A DNA stretch of 64,000 bases from Bacillus manliponensis (GCF_000712595.1 NZ_JOTN01000010.1:1-64000); one strand, 5' to 3'; counted from the first letter of the stretch, positions 52,849-64,000 are shown. Numbers and translations: made by a program. The notes: generated by a model from the letters alone, not told the origin.

Positions 52849-55800
52849 GTGAAGTTTGTGCATTTACAATGTCAAACCGTTTATAGTTTGTTAAAAAGTG
52901 CTTGTAAAGTTGATGAGCTCGTGTCGCGTGCAAAAGAGCTTGGATTTACATCATTAGCCATTACCGATGAAAACGTGATGTATGGTGTTATTCCATTTTA
53001 TAAAGCATGTAAAAAAGTAGGAGTTAAGCCGATTATCGGATTAACAGCATTTGTACAAGGGGAGGAAGAAGATTCATCTTATCCGCTCGTATTGCTTGCA
53101 GAAAATGAAGAAGGTTATCGCAACTTACTCAAAATTTCAAGTGCCATCATGACAAAATCAAAGGTTGGTATTCCAAAAAAGTGGCTTGCGCATTATGCAG
53201 CGGGACTCATTGCAATTTCACCGGGGAAAGATGGTGAAATTGAACAGTTGTTACTTGCAGGACAAGAAGAAACAGCTGCGATTGTAGCTTCTACATATCG
53301 CAATATGTTTACAAGCTTTTATGTGAGTGTGCAGCATCATGCTGTACAAGAGGAATTGGTGTTACAAGAGAAATTAGTATCGTTTGCGAGTGAGCTAAAC
53401 GTACCCATTGTGGCGACAAATGATGTTCGTTATGTGAAACAGGACGATGCGCTTGTGCAGGAATGTTTGCTATCAGTTCATAGTGGTACGAAAATGACAG
53501 AAGCTAATCGTCCGAGATTACAAACCGATCAATATTACTTGAAATCAGCTTCAGAAATGGAAGCATTGTTTTCAGCTATGCCAGAGGCTGTGCGTAATAC
53601 GCTACTCATTGCCGAGCGCTGCCAGGTGGAAATTCCGTTTCATGTAAACCAACTTCCAAAGTTTCCAGTTCCAACGAATGAGTCGTCTAATGCCTTTTTG
53701 AAGCGTCTTTGTGAAGAAAAGCTTCATGAGCGATATGAAACGGTAACAGATGTGCATAAGGCAAGGCTTCGACATGAATTAGAAATAATTTCTCGTATGG
53801 GGTTTAGTGATTACTTTTTAATTGTATGGGATTTCATGAAGTATGCACATGACCGTAACATTTTAACGGGACCAGGTCGTGGTTCAGCAGCGGGTTCTAT
53901 CGTCTCGTACGTACTAGCAATTACAGATGTTGATCCGATTCAGTACGATTTACTATTTGAGCGTTTTTTAAATCCAGAGCGCGTAACGCTTCCAGATATT
54001 GATATCGATTTTCCAGATATTCGCCGTGATGAGATGATTCAATATGTAAAAGAGAAGTACGGTCAGCTTAGAGTAGCTCAAATTGTAACGTTTGGAACGC
54101 TTGCTGCAAAAGCGGCCATTCGTGATATTGCAAGGGTAATGGGGCTTTCTCCAGCAGAAGTGGATATTTTCTCTAAGCAAATTCCATCGCGTCTTGGTAT
54201 TACGCTAGAAGAAGCGTATAACGAATCGGAGCGATTGCGTGATTATATAGGAAGCAACCCGTTGTTTCAGCGTATTTTTGAAGTTGCCAAACGGGTTGAA
54301 GGATTGCCGCGGCACACATCGATTCACGCAGCAGGTGTCATTATGAGTGAAGAGCCTCTTACAAATAGTATTGCCATCCAAGAAGGACATAACGATGTAT
54401 ATGTAACCCAGTACCCAGCAGAAGCGCTGGAAGAACTCGGCTTGCTGAAAATGGATTTCCTCGGTCTTCGTAATTTAACATTACTTGAAAATATTAGATA
54501 TTCGATATTCGAAACGACAGGTCAAAAAATTGATATAAGACGTTTACCGCTTCGGGATGAAAAAACATTCCACTTACTCGGAAAAGGTGATACGACAGGT
54601 GTGTTCCAACTTGAATCGGCAGGGATGAGGAATGTACTTCGTACGCTGAAGCCAAATGAATTTGAAGATATTGTCGCGGTTAACGCATTGTATCGTCCGG
54701 GACCGATGGAGCAAATTCCTGCTTTTATTGAATCGAAACATGGGAAGCGTGATATCCATTATGTGCACCCAGATTTAAAACCAATTTTAGAAAGAACATA
54801 TGGTGTAATTGTATATCAAGAACAGATTATGCAAATTGCTTCAAATTTAGCTAGTTTTTCTCTAGGGGAAGCAGATTTATTACGCCGTGCAGTGAGTAAG
54901 AAAAATCGTGATATTTTAGATGAGCAACGCGCCCACTTTGTAAATGGGTGTTTACGTAATGGGTATAATGAGAAAACAGCACAGCAAATTTATGATTTAA
55001 TTGTTAGATTTGCAAATTATGGATTTAACAGAAGTCATGCAGTTGCTTACAGTATGATTGGCTATCAGCTTGCTTATTTAAAAGCGAATTATCCACTTCA
55101 GTTTATGGCAGCTTTATTATCGAGTGTGATTGGTAACGAAGAGAAAGTTATGCAGTATGTGCGGGAAGCGAAGCGCCGTGGTATTAAGATTTTATTACCA
55201 TCTCTTCAAAAGAGTGGCTATCATTTCCGTGTAGAGGGAGATGGAATTCGTTATAGCTTACTAGCGATGCGAAACATTGGCGCGGCTACAGTAAAATCGA
55301 TTATGGAAGAGCGCAAGGTAGCGCCGTTTACCGACTTGTTTCAGTTTTGTGTACGCATGCCAGCAAAATTCGTGACAGATCGTAATTTAGAAACATTTAT
55401 CAATGCAGGATGCTTTGATTGTTTTGGTGTGAATCGAGCATCCCTACATGAAAGTGTAGAACGTGCTTTAAAATATGCTCGCCTTGTGCGCCCATCTAAT
55501 GCAGCAGAAGCCGACATGTTCTTAGATGAAGATCTTGTACCAAAGCCGCAGTATGCGAGCGTAGAAGAATTTGAACTCACTGATTTATTGAACAAAGAAA
55601 AAGAAGCGTTAGGTTTTTATTTATCAAGTTATCCAACTGCGCAGTATAAAGAGTTGATTGAAACGCTTGAAATACCGACGTTATTACAGGCGATGAAAAC
55701 GCAGAAGAAGGGGCAACGTACTATTGCTTATATAACAAGTGTGAAAGTAATTCGGACGAAAAAGTTGCAAAAGATGGCGTTTTTAACGGTATGTGACCAA

Positions 55801-56205
55801 GATGAAGAACTAGAAGCAGTTGTATTTCCGGAAACATATTTACACTTCTCCGAGCGTTTAGAAGAAGGAGCTGTCGTCCTTTTAGATGGAGTAATTGAAA
55901 AACGAAATGGGAGAGTGCAGTGGATTGTAAATGGTGTGTACCCACTTGAGTCAATGAGTGTGTATGAAGAAATGAAAGACACAACAATCTATGTGAAATT
56001 AGCATCTCAGTATGAAAAATCTCTATTTTATCAAGTTACAAAAAAATTATTTCATTATCCAGGGTATACAAAAGTATTAATTTATTATGAAAAAGAACAT
56101 AAAATGGTACAATTGTCTAGTGGTTTGTCAATCTATCCGAGCCAAGCATGTCTACAGGCGCTTTATGAAATAGTCGGAGAGGAAAATGTCGTATTGAAAA
56201 AGTAA
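52849..56205 (+). CDS. dnaE: DNA polymerase III alpha subunit DnaE
   Basis: A replicative polymerase of the C family, 1118 aa. In Bacillus it extends RNA primers before handing over to PolC. Order: PHP domain (about 1-200), palm with the catalytic GPGRGSAAGSIVSYVL and PDIDIDFPD (Asp pair), fingers, helix-hairpin-helix and a C-terminal OB fold (about 960-1040). It starts at GTG 52849 with AGAGAGGG upstream and is full length. Confidence 0.97.
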   Translation: MKFVHLQCQTVYSLLKSACKVDELVSRAKELGFTSLAITDENVMYGVIPFYKACKKVGVKPIIGLTAFVQGEEEDSSYPLVLLAENEEGYRNLLKISSAIMTKSKVGIPKKWLAHYAAGLIAISPGKDGEIEQLLLAGQEETAAIVASTYRNMFTSFYVSVQHHAVQEELVLQEKLVSFASELNVPIVATNDVRYVKQDDALVQECLLSVHSGTKMTEANRPRLQTDQYYLKSASEMEALFSAMPEAVRNTLLIAERCQVEIPFHVNQLPKFPVPTNESSNAFLKRLCEEKLHERYETVTDVHKARLRHELEIISRMGFSDYFLIVWDFMKYAHDRNILTGPGRGSAAGSIVSYVLAITDVDPIQYDLLFERFLNPERVTLPDIDIDFPDIRRDEMIQYVKEKYGQLRVAQIVTFGTLAAKAAIRDIARVMGLSPAEVDIFSKQIPSRLGITLEEAYNESERLRDYIGSNPLFQRIFEVAKRVEGLPRHTSIHAAGVIMSEEPLTNSIAIQEGHNDVYVTQYPAEALEELGLLKMDFLGLRNLTLLENIRYSIFETTGQKIDIRRLPLRDEKTFHLLGKGDTTGVFQLESAGMRNVLRTLKPNEFEDIVAVNALYRPGPMEQIPAFIESKHGKRDIHYVHPDLKPILERTYGVIVYQEQIMQIASNLASFSLGEADLLRRAVSKKNRDILDEQRAHFVNGCLRNGYNEKTAQQIYDLIVRFANYGFNRSHAVAYSMIGYQLAYLKANYPLQFMAALLSSVIGNEEKVMQYVREAKRRGIKILLPSLQKSGYHFRVEGDGIRYSLLAMRNIGAATVKSIMEERKVAPFTDLFQFCVRMPAKFVTDRNLETFINAGCFDCFGVNRASLHESVERALKYARLVRPSNAAEADMFLDEDLVPKPQYASVEEFELTDLLNKEKEALGFYLSSYPTAQYKELIETLEIPTLLQAMKTQKKGQRTIAYITSVKVIRTKKLQKMAFLTVCDQDEELEAVVFPETYLHFSERLEEGAVVLLDGVIEKRNGRVQWIVNGVYPLESMSVYEEMKDTTIYVKLASQYEKSLFYQVTKKLFHYPGYTKVLIYYEKEHKMVQLSSGLSIYPSQACLQALYEIVGEENVVLKK

Positions 56206-56487
56206 AAGAAAAAAGAAAACCCTTTCTTTTTAGCCAGAAGAGAAGTTTATGCTATGCAAAGTAATGCTCTTTTAGATTCCACCTGATGTTAAAAACACAA
56301 ATAGAGAAAGTACAAGAATCTAATGGGGTGTATGACTTTCAAATTACTATTGTAAGCTGAAATATCTTCGTTCTTTTCATTTTTATTGATTCGGATTTTT
56401 TTCGGTAGTGATGTAGTAGTCTAAAAGGTGAAAATGGATTTATATAGACAATATCCTATCATTTCGATTATAGTAATAGTAGTGTTC
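56206..56487. other. Intergenic region upstream of malic enzyme
   Basis: No gene is seen. A weak AAAGAAAAAAGAAAACCC/TTTCTTTTT hairpin after dnaE may terminate it. The malic enzyme promoter should lie here, but no box pair is convincing. Confidence 0.4.
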
Positions 56488-56500
56488 GTGGTCAGACCAC
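56488..56500. promoter_or_regulatory. FadR/GntR-type operator
   Basis: GTGGTCAGACCAC is a perfect palindrome with a central A and matches the TGGTnnnACCA consensus of FadR-subfamily GntR regulators. It lies 48 bp before the malic enzyme start, with such a regulator gene next downstream (57801), so autoregulation of the operon is likely. Confidence 0.65.
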
Positions 56501-56547
56501 TTGGAGAGATGATATACAGCTAGAATAATTTGAGGAGAGTGGATCGT

Positions 56548-57786
56548 TTGTCAACACTTCGTGAACAAGCACTTCATATGCATAAAGTGCATCAGGGGAA
56601 ATTAGAAACTGTATCAAAAGTAAAGGTAGAAAATGCGCAAGATTTAAGTTTAGCGTATTCTCCAGGGGTCGCAGAGCCTTGTAAAGAAATTTATGACGAC
56701 AAAAGTAAGGTATATGAATATACGATGAAGGGAAACATGGTAGCAGTTGTAACAGACGGAACAGCTGTACTTGGTCTTGGAAATATTGGACCAGAAGCAT
56801 CGTTACCAGTTATGGAAGGAAAAGCAGTATTATTTAAAAGCTTTGCTGGTGTAGATGCATTCCCAATCGCCTTAAATACAAATGACGTTGATAAGATTGT
56901 TGAAACTGTAAAATTAATGGAGCCGACATTTGGCGGCGTAAACTTAGAAGATATCGCAGCACCAAACTGCTTTATTATTGAAGAACGTTTGAAAAAAGAA
57001 ACCAATATCCCAGTATTTCATGATGATCAGCACGGTACAGCGATTGTGACGGTAGCAGGTCTTGTAAATGCATTAAAATTAGTTGGCAAGAAAATGTCTG
57101 ATATTAAAGTTGTTGCAAATGGCGCAGGAGCAGCTGGTATTGCAATTATTAAATTATTATATCGTTACGGTGTACGCGACATTATTATGTGTGATACGCG
57201 CGGCGCAATTTACGAGGGACGCCCTTCAGGTATGAACCCTGTAAAAGATGAAGTTGCGAAATATACAAATAAAAATCGTGTAGAAGGTTCGTTAGCTGAA
57301 GTGATTGAGGGAGCGGACGTATTTATCGGTGTATCGGCAGCAGGTGCATTAACAGAAGAGATGGTACGTACGATGAACAACGACGCAATCATCTTTGCGA
57401 TGGCGAACCCAGTGCCGGAAATCATGCCAGAAGCAGCGAAAGCGGCAGGAGCGGCAGTGGTTGGAACAGGTCGTTCTGACTTCCCGAACCAAGTAAACAA
57501 CGTATTAGCATTCCCAGGTATTTTCCGTGGTGCACTTGATGTTCATGCAACGCAAATTAATGAAGAGATGAAAGTTGCGGCTGTACAAGCTATTGCAGAG
57601 CTTGTGTCAGGTGAAGAATTAAGCGCGGATTATATTATCCCAGCTCCGTTTGATGCACGCGTAGCACCGCAAGTAGCAGCATACGTAGCGAAAGCTGCGA
57701 TGGAAACAGGGGTAGCTCGCCGCCAAGTGAATCCGAGTGAAGTTGCTGAAAAAACAAAGCAACTGGCGATTATTGGTAAAGAATAA
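56548..57786 (+). CDS. ytsJ: NAD(P)-dependent malic enzyme (YtsJ type)
   Basis: Oxidative decarboxylation of malate to pyruvate. It is 412 aa, the short bacterial type. SLAYSPGVAEPC, VTDGTAVLGLGNIGP and HDDQHGTAIVTVAGL are the active-site boxes, and VVANGAGAAGIAI the NAD(P) site. TGAGGAGAG at about 56531 fits TTG 56548; the longer frame would overlap that site. It is followed 14 nt later by a GntR gene. Confidence 0.95.
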   Translation: MSTLREQALHMHKVHQGKLETVSKVKVENAQDLSLAYSPGVAEPCKEIYDDKSKVYEYTMKGNMVAVVTDGTAVLGLGNIGPEASLPVMEGKAVLFKSFAGVDAFPIALNTNDVDKIVETVKLMEPTFGGVNLEDIAAPNCFIIEERLKKETNIPVFHDDQHGTAIVTVAGLVNALKLVGKKMSDIKVVANGAGAAGIAIIKLLYRYGVRDIIMCDTRGAIYEGRPSGMNPVKDEVAKYTNKNRVEGSLAEVIEGADVFIGVSAAGALTEEMVRTMNNDAIIFAMANPVPEIMPEAAKAAGAAVVGTGRSDFPNQVNNVLAFPGIFRGALDVHATQINEEMKVAAVQAIAELVSGEELSADYIIPAPFDARVAPQVAAYVAKAAMETGVARRQVNPSEVAEKTKQLAIIGKE

Positions 57787-57800
57787 GCGAGGAATGTCCA

Positions 57801-58445
57801 TTGACATCATCACAACCGAAAGTATATTTAGAAATTGTTAAAAAAATTCGTTCTATCATAGAAGAAGACGGATTAGGAGCAGGTGATCGTCTGCCGTCTG
57901 AGCGAGAGTTAAGTGCTCGCCTAAATGTAGGACGTTCATCTGTTCGCGAAGCATTGCGCGCGTTAGAACTTGTAGGTTTGATTGAAACGCGGCGCGGTGA
58001 AGGTACATTTATTCGGAATTTTTATGAGAATGGTCTTGTGCAGTTAATTGCACCGTTCCTACTGCAAGATGAGAAAACAGTTCGTGATTTACTGCAAACA
58101 AAGCGCCTTCTTGAAAAAGATATGTTGCGAGTTGTTTGTAATATGGATGAGCAAACATTTTCTCAAGTGCTTGGAGCGTTAGAGCATGTATTAAAAGAAC
58201 AAGAACAATCGATTATTGCATTTCATCAAACGTTTTTCAAAGTGCTTGTTGAACAAGCGGATAACTATTTATTATATCGCATCTGGATGATTGTAAATGA
58301 TTACGTCGCAACGCTTTCTTCTGAGTGTTCAATTGAAACAACAGAAATGTATGAACAACTGTTTGTGGCATTAAAAAATAAGAAAGAAGACGAAGCATTA
58401 CAGATTTATGATGCGTTAATACAAAAATTACAGTTTCACTCGTAG
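57801..58445 (+). CDS. GntR/FadR-family regulator
   Basis: A 214-aa repressor. The N-terminal winged helix (LGAGDRLPSERELSARLNVGRSSVREALRALELVGLIETRRGEGTF) is the FadR-subfamily signature, and a helical FCD-like ligand domain follows. It starts at TTG 57801. Lying between malic enzyme and accDA, it probably controls pyruvate/acetyl-CoA genes through the palindrome at 56488. Ligand unknown. Confidence 0.92.
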   Translation: MTSSQPKVYLEIVKKIRSIIEEDGLGAGDRLPSERELSARLNVGRSSVREALRALELVGLIETRRGEGTFIRNFYENGLVQLIAPFLLQDEKTVRDLLQTKRLLEKDMLRVVCNMDEQTFSQVLGALEHVLKEQEQSIIAFHQTFFKVLVEQADNYLLYRIWMIVNDYVATLSSECSIETTEMYEQLFVALKNKKEDEALQIYDALIQKLQFHS

Positions 58446-58556
58446 TGTTATAAAATTTGTCGAAATGACCATGACACGTTATGACAAACATTCTACCGCA
58501 TAGCGGTTAAAGTTAAACGTAAAGAGAGAGGTTATTAGACAGATTAAGAAAACAGG

Positions 58557-58583
58557 CTAACATTCAACTTGAATGTTAGCCAC
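58557..58583 (+). terminator. Hairpin upstream of accD
   Basis: GGCTAACATTCAA pairs with TTGAATGTTAGCC around C/T bases, followed by ACGTTTTCTT. It probably terminates the malic enzyme-GntR operon; the T-run is weak. Confidence 0.65.
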
Positions 58584-58631
58584 GTTTTCTTCTAACCCTA
58601 ACCTTAGCTCTCACCTAAAGGGGGTCAAATT

Positions 58632-59501
58632 GTGCTAAGAGATTTATTCTTAAAAAAGAAAAAGTATGCTGCAATTCCTTCAGAACAAGTACGAAAAGAT
58701 GTGCCGGATGGCGTTATGACAAAATGTCCGAAATGTAAAAAGATTATGTATACGAAAGAGCTATTGAAAAATTTAAAAGTATGTGTAAACTGTGGATATC
58801 ATCATCCGATGAACGCATGGGAGCGTCTTGATAGTCTGTTAGATGAAGGTTCGTTCCGTGAGTATGATCAGGAGATGGTTTCTTCTAATCCACTTCAGTT
58901 TCCGGGTTATGAGGACAAGTTAGAGAGTGATCGCGAGAAAACGGAATTAAACGAAGCTGTTGTGACAGGTGAAGGAACGATTGACGAAATGCTCGTAGTC
59001 GTTGCGGTTATGGATTCTCGATTTCGAATGGGAAGCATGGGCTCAGTTGTAGGTGAAAAAATTGCACGTGCGATTGCAAAAGCAACGGAACTGCAAGTGC
59101 CATTTCTTATTTTCACTGCATCGGGCGGTGCTCGTATGCAAGAAGGTATTTTAAGTTTAATGCAGATGGCAAAAACGAGCGTTGCTTTAAAGAGGCACAG
59201 CAATGCAGGTGGCTTAATTATTTCTATTATGACGCACCCAACAACAGGTGGTGTATCAGCGAGTTTCGCTTCGCTTGGTGACTACAACTTAGCAGAGCCA
59301 GGAGCATTAATCGGCTTTGCAGGTAGACGTGTTATCGAACAAACAGTGCGCGAAAAACTGCCAGAAGACTTCCAAACGGCAGAGTTTTTATTAGCGCATG
59401 GTCAGCTTGATGCGGTTGTGCACCGAGATGACATGAAAGAGACACTTCGTAAGATTTTAGAAGTTCATCAAGGAGGGGAAGCGGCTGTATGGCAGGATTA
59501 G
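58632..59501 (+). CDS. accD: Acetyl-CoA carboxylase carboxyltransferase beta
   Basis: Transfers the carboxyl group from biotin to acetyl-CoA, with AccA, to start fatty acid synthesis. It is 289 aa. The N-terminal zinc ribbon is [21 protein letters not shown] plus NCGYH (Cys4). The crotonase-like core has [12 protein letters not shown] and [16 protein letters not shown] 58632 is the start after AAAGGGGG. It overlaps accA by 13 bases. Confidence 0.97.
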   Translation: MLRDLFLKKKKYAAIPSEQVRKDVPDGVMTKCPKCKKIMYTKELLKNLKVCVNCGYHHPMNAWERLDSLLDEGSFREYDQEMVSSNPLQFPGYEDKLESDREKTELNEAVVTGEGTIDEMLVVVAVMDSRFRMGSMGSVVGEKIARAIAKATELQVPFLIFTASGGARMQEGILSLMQMAKTSVALKRHSNAGGLIISIMTHPTTGGVSASFASLGDYNLAEPGALIGFAGRRVIEQTVREKLPEDFQTAEFLLAHGQLDAVVHRDDMKETLRKILEVHQGGEAAVWQD

Positions 59502-60463
59502 AATTTGAAAAACCAGTTGTAGAGCTAAGAGATAAAATTCGTGAACTGAAAGAATATACGAAAAACAGCCAGATGGATTTCAGCGAGGAGATTCGTATTT
59601 TGGAAGGAAAGTTAGAGAGTTTAGAGAAAGAAATTTACGGCAACCTGAAAGTATGGGACCGCGTTCAAATTGCTCGTCACGCAGAGAGACCAACAACGCT
59701 TGATTATATTGAGCACTTATTTACTGATTTTTTTGAATGTCATGGAGATCGCCTATTTGGCGACGATGCAGCGATTGTTGGTGGGATTGCGAAATATAAT
59801 GGTATGCCAGTGACGGTAATAGGACATCAGCGCGGGAAAGATACGAAAGAGAATATTCGCCGTAATTTCGGAATGCCTCATCCAGAAGGATATCGAAAAG
59901 CACTTCGTCTTATGAAGCAAGCGGAGAAATTCAATCGCCCAATCATTTGTTTCATCGATACGAAAGGTGCATATCCCGGGAAAGCTGCAGAAGAGCGTGG
60001 TCAAAGTGAGGCAATTGCTCGTAATTTATTTGAGATGGCTGGCCTTACTGTACCGGTGATTTGTATTGTGATTGGTGAAGGAGGTAGCGGAGGGGCGTTA
60101 GGTCTTGGTGTTGGTGATTATGTTCACATGCTTGAGAATTCTACGTACTCTGTCATTTCTCCAGAAGGTGCCGCAACGATTCTTTGGAAAGATGCAAGTA
60201 AAGCAAAGGATGCTGCAGAAGCGTTAAAGATTACTGCAACGGATTTAAAAGCTTTAGGAGTCATTGATGAAATTATTCCGGAAACAAGAGGCGGAGCACA
60301 CCGTGATATCCCAAAACAAGCTGAGATTATGGGTTTTGTTTTACAAAAAACATTTGATCAATTAAAAGGGATTTCAAAAGAGGAATTGCTGGAAAAGCGT
60401 TATGAAAAATATATGAAAATTGGGCAAGTTTCGTTTTTAAACGCTTCCATTTGGATAAAATAG
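59489..60463 (+). CDS. accA: Acetyl-CoA carboxylase carboxyltransferase alpha
   Basis: The second subunit of the carboxyltransferase, 324 aa. Motifs: [17 protein letters not shown] at the start, [46 protein letters not shown] and [24 protein letters not shown] lies inside the accD end and ATG 59489 overlaps it, so translation is coupled. Confidence 0.97.
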   Translation: MAGLEFEKPVVELRDKIRELKEYTKNSQMDFSEEIRILEGKLESLEKEIYGNLKVWDRVQIARHAERPTTLDYIEHLFTDFFECHGDRLFGDDAAIVGGIAKYNGMPVTVIGHQRGKDTKENIRRNFGMPHPEGYRKALRLMKQAEKFNRPIICFIDTKGAYPGKAAEERGQSEAIARNLFEMAGLTVPVICIVIGEGGSGGALGLGVGDYVHMLENSTYSVISPEGAATILWKDASKAKDAAEALKITATDLKALGVIDEIIPETRGGAHRDIPKQAEIMGFVLQKTFDQLKGISKEELLEKRYEKYMKIGQVSFLNASIWIK

Positions 60464-60468
60464 TAAAA

Positions 60469-60500
60469 GCGTGCGTTCCACTTCGCGAATGCACGTTTTT
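60469..60500 (+). terminator. Terminator after accA
   Basis: CGTGCGTTC pairs with GAATGCACG (one mismatch) around CACTTCGC, followed by TTTTT. Confidence 0.85.
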
Positions 60501-60591
60501 CCTGTTAAAAGACACATCTTCTCCATTGTGTTTTGTTGTTTTTTCATGTTATTTTATTATAAGGTAAATAATCTTATGAGGTGAGTACTAA

Positions 60592-61551
<960 letters not shown>

Positions 61552-61604
61552 TTGACAGAATGTCAGATATTTGGGAACGGTTTCATAATTTTCGGAGGTG
61601 CAAT

Positions 61605-63362
61605 ATGCGTAAAACTAAAATTGTATGTACTATCGGTCCTGCAAGTGAAAGTATCGATAAATTAGAGCAGCTGATGGAAGCGGGTATGAACGTTACTCGT
61701 TTAAACTTCTCTCATGGTAGCCATGAAGAGCATGCAGCTCGTATTAAAACAATCCGTGAAGCGGCGAAAAAAACTGGTAAAACAGTAGCAATCCTTTTAG
61801 ATACAAAAGGTCCAGAAATTCGCACGCACGACTTTGTAGACGGACAAGCTGAACTGAAAATGGGTGCAGAAGTTGTCATTTCTACAGAGCAAGTGATGGG
61901 AACAGCTGAGAAGTTTTCTGTGAGTTACGCAGGTCTTTATGATGATGTTAATCCAGGCTCTCGTATTCTAATCGATGACGGCTTAATTGAGTTAGAAGTA
62001 ATCGAAAAAGCGAACGGCGATATTCGCACAAAAGTATTAAACAGCGGTATGGTAAAAAATAAAAAAGGTGTAAACGTACCAAACGTAAGCATCAAACTTC
62101 CAGGAATTACAGAAAAAGACGTTCAAGATATCATCTTCGGTATCGAACAAGATGTTGATTTCATCGCGGCATCTTTCGTTCGTAAAGCAGCGGACGTATT
62201 AGAAATCCGTGAATTATTAGAAGCGCACGGTGCACAGCACATTCAAATCATTCCGAAAATCGAAAACCAAGAAGGTATCGACAACATCGATTCTATCTTA
62301 GAAGTTTCTGACGGTTTAATGGTAGCTCGTGGTGACATGGGTGTAGAAATTCCACCAGAAGAAGTACCATTAGTGCAAAAGCGTCTAATTAAAAAATGTA
62401 ACGTATTAGGTAAGCCGGTTATTACGGCTACACAAATGCTAGATTCTATGCAACGTAATCCTCGTCCGACACGTGCAGAAGCAAGTGACGTAGCGAACGC
62501 TATTTTTGATGGTACAGATGCAATTATGCTTTCTGGTGAAACAGCAGCGGGTCTATATCCGTTAGAATCAGTGTCTATGATGGCGAGCATCGCAATGCGT
62601 GTTGAAAAATCTTTACAATACGAAGATATGTTCAAAAAGCGTATTAAAGAGCAAACGGTAACAATCACTGATGCAATCAGTCAATCTGTTGCGCATACAG
62701 CACTTGCTCTTGGTGTAGCAGCAATCGTTGCTCCGACAGAAAGTGGCTATACTGCGAAAATGATTTCGAAATATCGCCCAAAATCTCCGATCGTAGCTGT
62801 AACATCTAACGAGCGTGTAAGTCGTCGTCTTGCTCTTGTTTGGGGTGTACAAGCGTTCACGACAGGAGAAAAAGCGAAGTCTACTGACGAAATGCTTGAA
62901 ACAGCAATTCAAACAGCTACAGATGCTGAAGTAATTGGTCTTGGTGATACAGTTGTTATTACTGCTGGTGTACCTCTTGCTGAAGCTGGCACAACAAACT
63001 TAATGAAAATCCATGTTGTTGGTGAACAAATCACAAAAGGACAAGGAATTGGCCGTAAAGCAGCAAAAGGTAAAGTAGTTGTTGCGAAAACAGCTGAAGA
63101 AGCATTAGAGAATGTAACAGAAGGTTCTATCTTTGTTACAACAAGTACGGATAAAGATATGGTTCCTGCGATTGAAAAAGCAGCAGCTTTAGTTGTTGAA
63201 GAAGGTGGCTTAACAAGTCATGCAGCAGTTGTAGGTGTATCAATTGGTATTCCGGTTATCGTTGGTGTTGCTGGTGCAACAAACACTTTAAAAAATGGCC
63301 AAGAAGTAACAGTTGATGCGGCGCGTGGAATTGTTTATAATGGACATGCGGAAGTGCTATAA
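61605..63362 (+). CDS. pyk: Pyruvate kinase with C-terminal PEP-utiliser domain
   Basis: Makes pyruvate and ATP from PEP. It is 585 aa. The start [24 protein letters not shown], the catalytic [12 protein letters not shown] and the [19 protein letters not shown] box are present. The last ~110 residues are the PEP-utilising mobile domain ([21 protein letters not shown]), typical of Bacillus. GGAGGTGC fits ATG 61605, not the longer frame from 61560. Confidence 0.98.
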   Translation: MRKTKIVCTIGPASESIDKLEQLMEAGMNVTRLNFSHGSHEEHAARIKTIREAAKKTGKTVAILLDTKGPEIRTHDFVDGQAELKMGAEVVISTEQVMGTAEKFSVSYAGLYDDVNPGSRILIDDGLIELEVIEKANGDIRTKVLNSGMVKNKKGVNVPNVSIKLPGITEKDVQDIIFGIEQDVDFIAASFVRKAADVLEIRELLEAHGAQHIQIIPKIENQEGIDNIDSILEVSDGLMVARGDMGVEIPPEEVPLVQKRLIKKCNVLGKPVITATQMLDSMQRNPRPTRAEASDVANAIFDGTDAIMLSGETAAGLYPLESVSMMASIAMRVEKSLQYEDMFKKRIKEQTVTITDAISQSVAHTALALGVAAIVAPTESGYTAKMISKYRPKSPIVAVTSNERVSRRLALVWGVQAFTTGEKAKSTDEMLETAIQTATDAEVIGLGDTVVITAGVPLAEAGTTNLMKIHVVGEQITKGQGIGRKAAKGKVVVAKTAEEALENVTEGSIFVTTSTDKDMVPAIEKAAALVVEEGGLTSHAAVVGVSIGIPVIVGVAGATNTLKNGQEVTVDAARGIVYNGHAEVL

Positions 63363-63371
63363 GAAGTAATA

Positions 63372-63404
63372 TGAAGAGAAGGGTGGGAATCCTTCTCTTT
63401 TTTT
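63372..63404 (+). terminator. Terminator after pyk
   Basis: AGAGAAGG pairs with CCTTCTCT around GTGGGAAT, followed by a T-run. Confidence 0.9.
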
Positions 63405-63444
63405 CTATTTGAAAATAAAAGTATTATAAAAAGAAGGTGGCTGT

Positions 63445-63834
63445 ATGAAGTGGTTTTTACTTTTGTTAATTGTTGTCCCGGCTTTAGAGATTACGTTGCT
63501 TGTTGGATCTAGTCAGTTGATTGGTTTATGGCCGACATTTATAGTCATTATATGTACAGGTGTTCTAGGGGCGTATTTGGCGAAGCGACAAGGATTAATC
63601 GTTTTGCAGGAAATTCGTGAACGTATGAGCTATGGGGAGCTTCCTGGTGATGCTTTATTGGATGGGATATGTATTTTGATTGGTGGAGTACTATTGTTAA
63701 CTCCTGGATATGTAACGGATTTTATTGGATTTATGTTGCTAGTTTCTATAACGAGAAAGCCGTTAAAATATATGATATATAAGTGGATGGAGAAGAAAAT
63801 TAGTAAAAAATCGACCATTATTGTACAAAAATAA
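63445..63834 (+). CDS. fxsA: FxsA family membrane protein
   Basis: A 129-aa protein with four hydrophobic segments (about 3-20, 25-45, 72-90, 92-106). ALEITLLVGSSQLIGLWPTF, GVLGAYLAKRQGL and LLTPGYVTDFIGFMLL are the FxsA/YtzA signature. In E. coli, FxsA excess relieves F-exclusion of phage T7. AAGAAGGTGG precedes the start. Confidence 0.92.
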   Translation: MKWFLLLLIVVPALEITLLVGSSQLIGLWPTFIVIICTGVLGAYLAKRQGLIVLQEIRERMSYGELPGDALLDGICILIGGVLLLTPGYVTDFIGFMLLVSITRKPLKYMIYKWMEKKISKKSTIIVQK

Positions 63835-63873
63835 CACTTTGAGGTGAAAAACTCAAAGTGTTATTTTTTTGTC
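63832..63873 (+). terminator. Terminator after fxsA
   Basis: AATAACACTTTGAG pairs with CTCAAAGTGTTATT around GTGAAAAA, followed by a T-run. Confidence 0.92.
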
Positions 63874-63947
63874 GAAAGGAAGGTGTATAATTATTCATTT
63901 GTAGAAAAAGGAAGAAAGTTAATGAATTATTATTCGTTTTTGGGAAT

Positions 63948-63981
63948 AAAAAAACAAGAAGTTGGAACTTCTTGTTTTTCT
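63948..63981. terminator. Terminator of a gene beyond the window
   Basis: AAAAACAAGAAGTT pairs with AACTTCTTGTTTTT, with A/T tracts both sides. It probably ends a minus-strand gene starting outside the window. Confidence 0.75.
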
Positions 63982-64000
63982 ACCCTTTTATAAATTTCCA

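Noticed and set aside
63922-63993. Short frame starting MNYYSFLGIKK after an AAAAGGAAG site
   Set aside because: It runs straight through a strong terminator hairpin and encodes only about 23 residues, so it is probably not a gene.

Overview
The window looks like a Bacillus cereus group chromosome (B. cereus / thuringiensis / anthracis). It has low G+C and follows the Firmicute gene order rpsD, refZ, ezrA, nifZ, thiI, sasP ... tpx, ytxK, ackA ... argGH ... nrnA, ytrI/ytrH, dnaE, malic enzyme, accDA, pfkA, pyk, fxsA. It also carries several ~150-bp bcr1-type repeats flanked by TTTAT/ATAAA duplications, which are typical of this group.

Region 1 (30-14239) is an integrated ~14.2-kb mobile island in the 3' end of rpsD, bounded by a 19-bp direct repeat. 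From left to right it holds a tyrosine integrase and an XRE repressor (minus strand), a divergent promoter with operators, small HTH genes, and a large PrimPol plus DUF927-type helicase. Next come an AT-rich, iteron-like candidate origin, a sigma-like late regulator and a possible cos/packaging segment. These are followed by small coiled-coil genes and an HK97-type prohead protease with no terminase, portal or capsid gene. The layout suggests a phage satellite (PICI-like) rather than a complete prophage. Its cargo is two candidate defence loci: a 240-aa protein paired with an XRE-ImmA/IrrE protein, and a two-gene locus resembling Kiwa (DUF4868 KwaB-like plus four-TM KwaA-like, in the order B-A). 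Three small genes, a replacement rpsD terminator and the right attachment site close the island.

Region 2 (14222-32403) is core chromosome: ribosomal protein S4 with its leader, methionine sulfoxide reductase, RefZ, EzrA, the NifZ-ThiI sulfur transfer pair, a spore SASP, acyl-CoA synthetase, amidohydrolase, NAD kinase, sporulation protein YtfJ, Tpx, YtxK, AckA, and EcsC-like and YitT-like membrane proteins.

Region 3 (32404-47710) mixes core and variable genes: a hairpin-rich repeat tract, argGH, small regulators, a stress protein, an SDR-ald pair split by a bcr1 copy, a TetR-DUF4188 pair, a decayed gene beside a GC-rich repeat, and an MHYT-PAS-GGDEF-EAL protein with a degenerate GGDEF site. 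A DUF6176-like gene is broken by a bcr1 insertion whose removal restores the frame. PepQ and YtkL end the region.

Region 4 (47711-64000) returns to core functions: YtoI-like CBS regulator, small membrane proteins, NrnA, sporulation proteins YtrH/YtrI, DnaE, malic enzyme with a FadR-type regulator and a matching palindromic operator, acetyl-CoA carboxylase carboxyltransferase subunits, phosphofructokinase, pyruvate kinase and FxsA. Pyruvate and acetyl-CoA metabolism is thus clustered at the right end.
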